From positions 1 through 25,134 of the forward strand of contig JBKPDY010000166.1 of assembly GCA_046728155.1 (NCBI GenBank): a stretch of 25,134 nucleotides of DNA, read 5' to 3'. The stretch comes from CAWDLX01 sp046728155. GTDB lineage: Bacteria; Actinomycetota; Actinomycetes; Mycobacteriales; Micromonosporaceae. How positions within the stretch are numbered: position 1 is the stretch's first letter; the number at the start of each line of letters is the position of its first letter. The notes under the pieces were generated by a model. The model searched no databases. It was not told the DNA's origin and was given only the letters and a program-made list of their open reading frames with translations. A program made the position numbers and the translations under genes. Shown piece by piece: positions 23,201 to 25,134 of the stretch.

Positions 23201-24520
23201 CTAGCCACAGACCCGGATGACGTTACCGGTCACGCCGCCGGATGCGGGTGATGCCAACCAGCCGACAGCCTCGGCAACGTCCATTGGCAGGCCGCCCTGC
23301 GCCAGGCCACCGTGTGTCAGGTTGTGGAGGCGTCGAGCGATTTCACGTGTGAGCCCTGGCATCGCTGCCGTCATGGGGGGCTCGATGAACCCGGGCACCA
23401 CCGCGTTAGCGGTCACACTGTACTTGGCCAGCGTGCGGGCCTGCGCCTCGACGAGCCCCAACACGCCGGCTTCGCTGATCGCATAGCTGGTCCGGCCGCG
23501 GCGGCCAGCACTCCCGTTCATTGACAACACGGAGATGATGCGACCGCCCGTATGGAGGATCTTCTCCGCCACCAGGACAGCGTTCGCCCGTTCCGGTGCG
23601 GCGAGGTTTACCTCGAGGACAGAGTCCCACTGTGCGGCGGTCATCTTGTCCAGCGTCACGTCGTAGTCAATCCCCGCGTTGTGGACAATCGTGTCGACGC
23701 CACTGTGTCGCGACATCAACTCATCCGCAATCAGCCGGGGCGCCCCGGCACCGGCGAGGTCGACACGAAATGCCGTACCGCCGATCTTCGTGGCGACCGC
23801 GGCGAGAGCCTCACCCGTGCCAGGGAGGTCGACGCAAACGACGTGTGCGCCGTCGCGGGCGAGCACGGTGGCGATGGCGGCGCCGATACCGCGGGAGGCA
23901 CCGGTGACGAGCGCGACATTCCCGGCGAGCGGGCGCGTCCAGTCCGTCGACACCGGCGGCACACCCTGGGCAATCTGGATGGTCTGACCCGACATACACG
24001 TCGACCGGGCCGAGAGCAGGAACCGAAGCGTCGATTCAGTCATGTCCTCGGCGCCAGGCGATACGTAGGCGAGTTGGGCTGTCGTTCCTCGCCCGAGCTC
24101 CTTGCCCACCGACCCGACGAACCCGGTCAGCGCCTGCTGAGCCGCGGCCTCGGGCGCTGTCCGGCACTCCCGCGGCGGCGTGCCAAAGACGACAACCCGC
24201 GCGAACATTGCTAATGCGCCGGCCGCCCGATGGAAGAAGTCGAAGAGCCCACGCAGTGCCGCCGGGTCGCGCAGCCCGGTGGCGTCGTACACGATCGCTG
24301 CGAGATCAGCACCGCCGTCGACCACCACGACGCCGGCGTCGGCGAGGACCTCGGCCATTCGATCGCGCAGCCGGTCGCCGCCACCGAGCAGCACGGGCGC
24401 CGCCACGAGTGGTTCACCCGGCTGATCTCTGCGCAGCCGAACCGGATCGGGCAGGCCAAGGCGCGTCACGATCGCCCGACCCGCCGCGGACTCCGCGAAG
24501 GTGCGGTATCGGTCGCTCAT
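23201..24520 (-). CDS. Two-domain FabG-like 3-oxoacyl reductase (FabG4 type) with altered active site
   Basis: A 439-residue protein of the large FabG (FabG4) type. The first 190 residues form a degenerate Rossmann-like domain. From about 197 comes a classical short-chain dehydrogenase: TGASRGIG cofactor loop at 206-213, NAG at 281-283 and catalytic Ser333. Tyr346 stands in SYAISEAG. FabG4-type enzymes reduce 3-oxoacyl-CoA or -ACP with NADH. Here the YxxxK lysine is Glu350, which should impair catalysis. The protein ends RVCG with a TAG, where relatives usually continue with Gln and a few residues, so a CAG to TAG change is likely. The ATG at 24520 is preceded by TAGGG. No neighbour on the same strand suggests an operon. 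Family is certain; activity is doubtful. Confidence 0.88.
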   Translation of the reverse strand: MSDRYRTFAESAAGRAIVTRLGLPDPVRLRRDQPGEPLVAAPVLLGGGDRLRDRMAEVLADAGVVVVDGGADLAAIVYDATGLRDPAALRGLFDFFHRAAGALAMFARVVVFGTPPRECRTAPEAAAQQALTGFVGSVGKELGRGTTAQLAYVSPGAEDMTESTLRFLLSARSTCMSGQTIQIAQGVPPVSTDWTRPLAGNVALVTGASRGIGAAIATVLARDGAHVVCVDLPGTGEALAAVATKIGGTAFRVDLAGAGAPRLIADELMSRHSGVDTIVHNAGIDYDVTLDKMTAAQWDSVLEVNLAAPERANAVLVAEKILHTGGRIISVLSMNGSAGRRGRTSYAISEAGVLGLVEAQARTLAKYSVTANAVVPGFIEPPMTAAMPGLTREIARRLHNLTHGGLAQGGLPMDVAEAVGWLASPASGGVTGNVIRVCG

Positions 24521-25134
24521 ACACCGACCCTACGTGCCGGCAGACGCGACAGCGCCGGCCATGTGAACACAAGACCCATGCCCTCGGTTCAACGACCCAT
24601 TGCCGCCGTCGCAAACGGACCGTTTCCGCTCCTGCTCACCCACCTGGCAGACCCGGACATGGCAAGCGCAACACAGTCTGACACCACGACCGGCCGGACA
24701 CCGGGACTGGAGCGCGCCAACGACCGGACCATCGGCTCCCCGGATATGTTAACCGCGAGTTTGAGCGGCGGGAGGACGTGCGAAGGCGCCCGGTTGCGTT
24801 CGGGTCTGGCCCGCTCGGGTTCGCCCCGCGTTGGCCGGGCACGACGGGGCGGAAGTCGGGCGCGTCATCCGCGTTGGTGGCGTCGTGGTCGCCGGTTGGC
24901 GGCCATCCGCCCCGACCGGCCGGCGGGTGGCGGGTCGGTGGCGTGTCCACTGTGGAGGCCCTTGCCAAGCTGGAACTTCGCACCCTGGACTTGAACGCCT
25001 GACACGCGCTGCGGGCCACGTGGTGCGTCTATCCGATGGCCTCGCACGCGCAGACAGGCGACGCAATCTCAGCTCGTTCGAGAGGGACTCCCAAACTCGG
25101 CCGTTGCGGTCGCCGTCCGCGTCAGCCAACGGCG
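24521..25134. other. Right-end region without a supported gene
   Basis: Open frames here have skewed, Arg/Pro-rich translations and no family resemblance. A plus-strand frame ending at 25002 finishes VSTVEALAKLELRTLDLNA, which looks protein-like over its last 20 residues, but no plausible start or homology was seen. The reductase promoter should lie near 24530-24600. Confidence 0.35.

Noticed and set aside
23552..24214. 220-codon plus-strand frame opposite the reductase
   Set aside because: Shadow of the FabG-like gene; no start signal and no family resemblance.

Overview
The window is high-GC DNA with GTG and TTG starts, short overlaps between operon genes and actinobacterial protein families (DUF1206, DUF5994, a FabG4-like large reductase, alpha-E/ATP-grasp/transglutaminase genes, a PknB-type kinase). 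It most likely comes from the chromosome of an actinomycete. Genus cannot be read from the sequence. No rRNA, tRNA or CRISPR array was recognised.

Layout. 1-4430: end of a small membrane protein gene, a large protein with two PAP2 phosphatase domains, then a two-gene unit (DUF1206 membrane protein and a phospholipase D superfamily protein) behind a good match to a stress-sigma (SigB/SigF type) promoter. 4430-5724: about 1.3 kb without a convincing gene. 5725-7676 (minus): a STAS-domain protein overlapping by 4 bp a transmembrane Ser/Thr kinase whose outer part resembles a family 2 carbohydrate-binding module. 8144-9517: a DUF5994 gene and two small overlapping hypotheticals. 9518-11400: a graveyard with a heavily frameshifted serine recombinase and a piece of an integrase-core transposase. 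11460-13361: intact hexapeptide acyltransferase and family 4 glycosyltransferase genes. 13470-15600: second graveyard with a methyltransferase fragment cut at an IS6-type end, an IS6-family transposase with one frameshift, one small hypothetical gene, an IS110 fragment and two strong hairpins. 16019-21143: two convergent operons, ATP-grasp/alpha-E/transglutaminase on plus and two transglutaminases on minus. 21838-22934: a frameshifted STAS pseudogene, an intact hypothetical gene and a truncated iron-permease-like gene. 23201-24520 (minus): a two-domain FabG-like reductase.

How the genes work together. The best-supported functional unit is the amidoligase-type cluster at 16-21 kb: a circularly permuted ATP-grasp ligase, an alpha-E protein and three transglutaminase-fold proteins, probably making or processing a peptide or isopeptide whose identity is unknown. 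The kinase/STAS pair looks like a compact envelope-sensing module, but the STAS protein lacks the usual phosphorylatable serine. PAP2, DUF1206 and PLD proteins suggest stress-related envelope lipid metabolism.

A recurring theme is loss or substitution of key residues in otherwise well-kept proteins (reductase YxxxK to YxxxE, transglutaminase His to Ala, STAS Ser to Ala, PAP2 Lys to Ala, GT4 first Glu to Thr), beside local clusters of decayed genes. No wholly unknown system could be demonstrated; the kinase/STAS module and the three-transglutaminase ligase cluster are the best candidates for follow-up.
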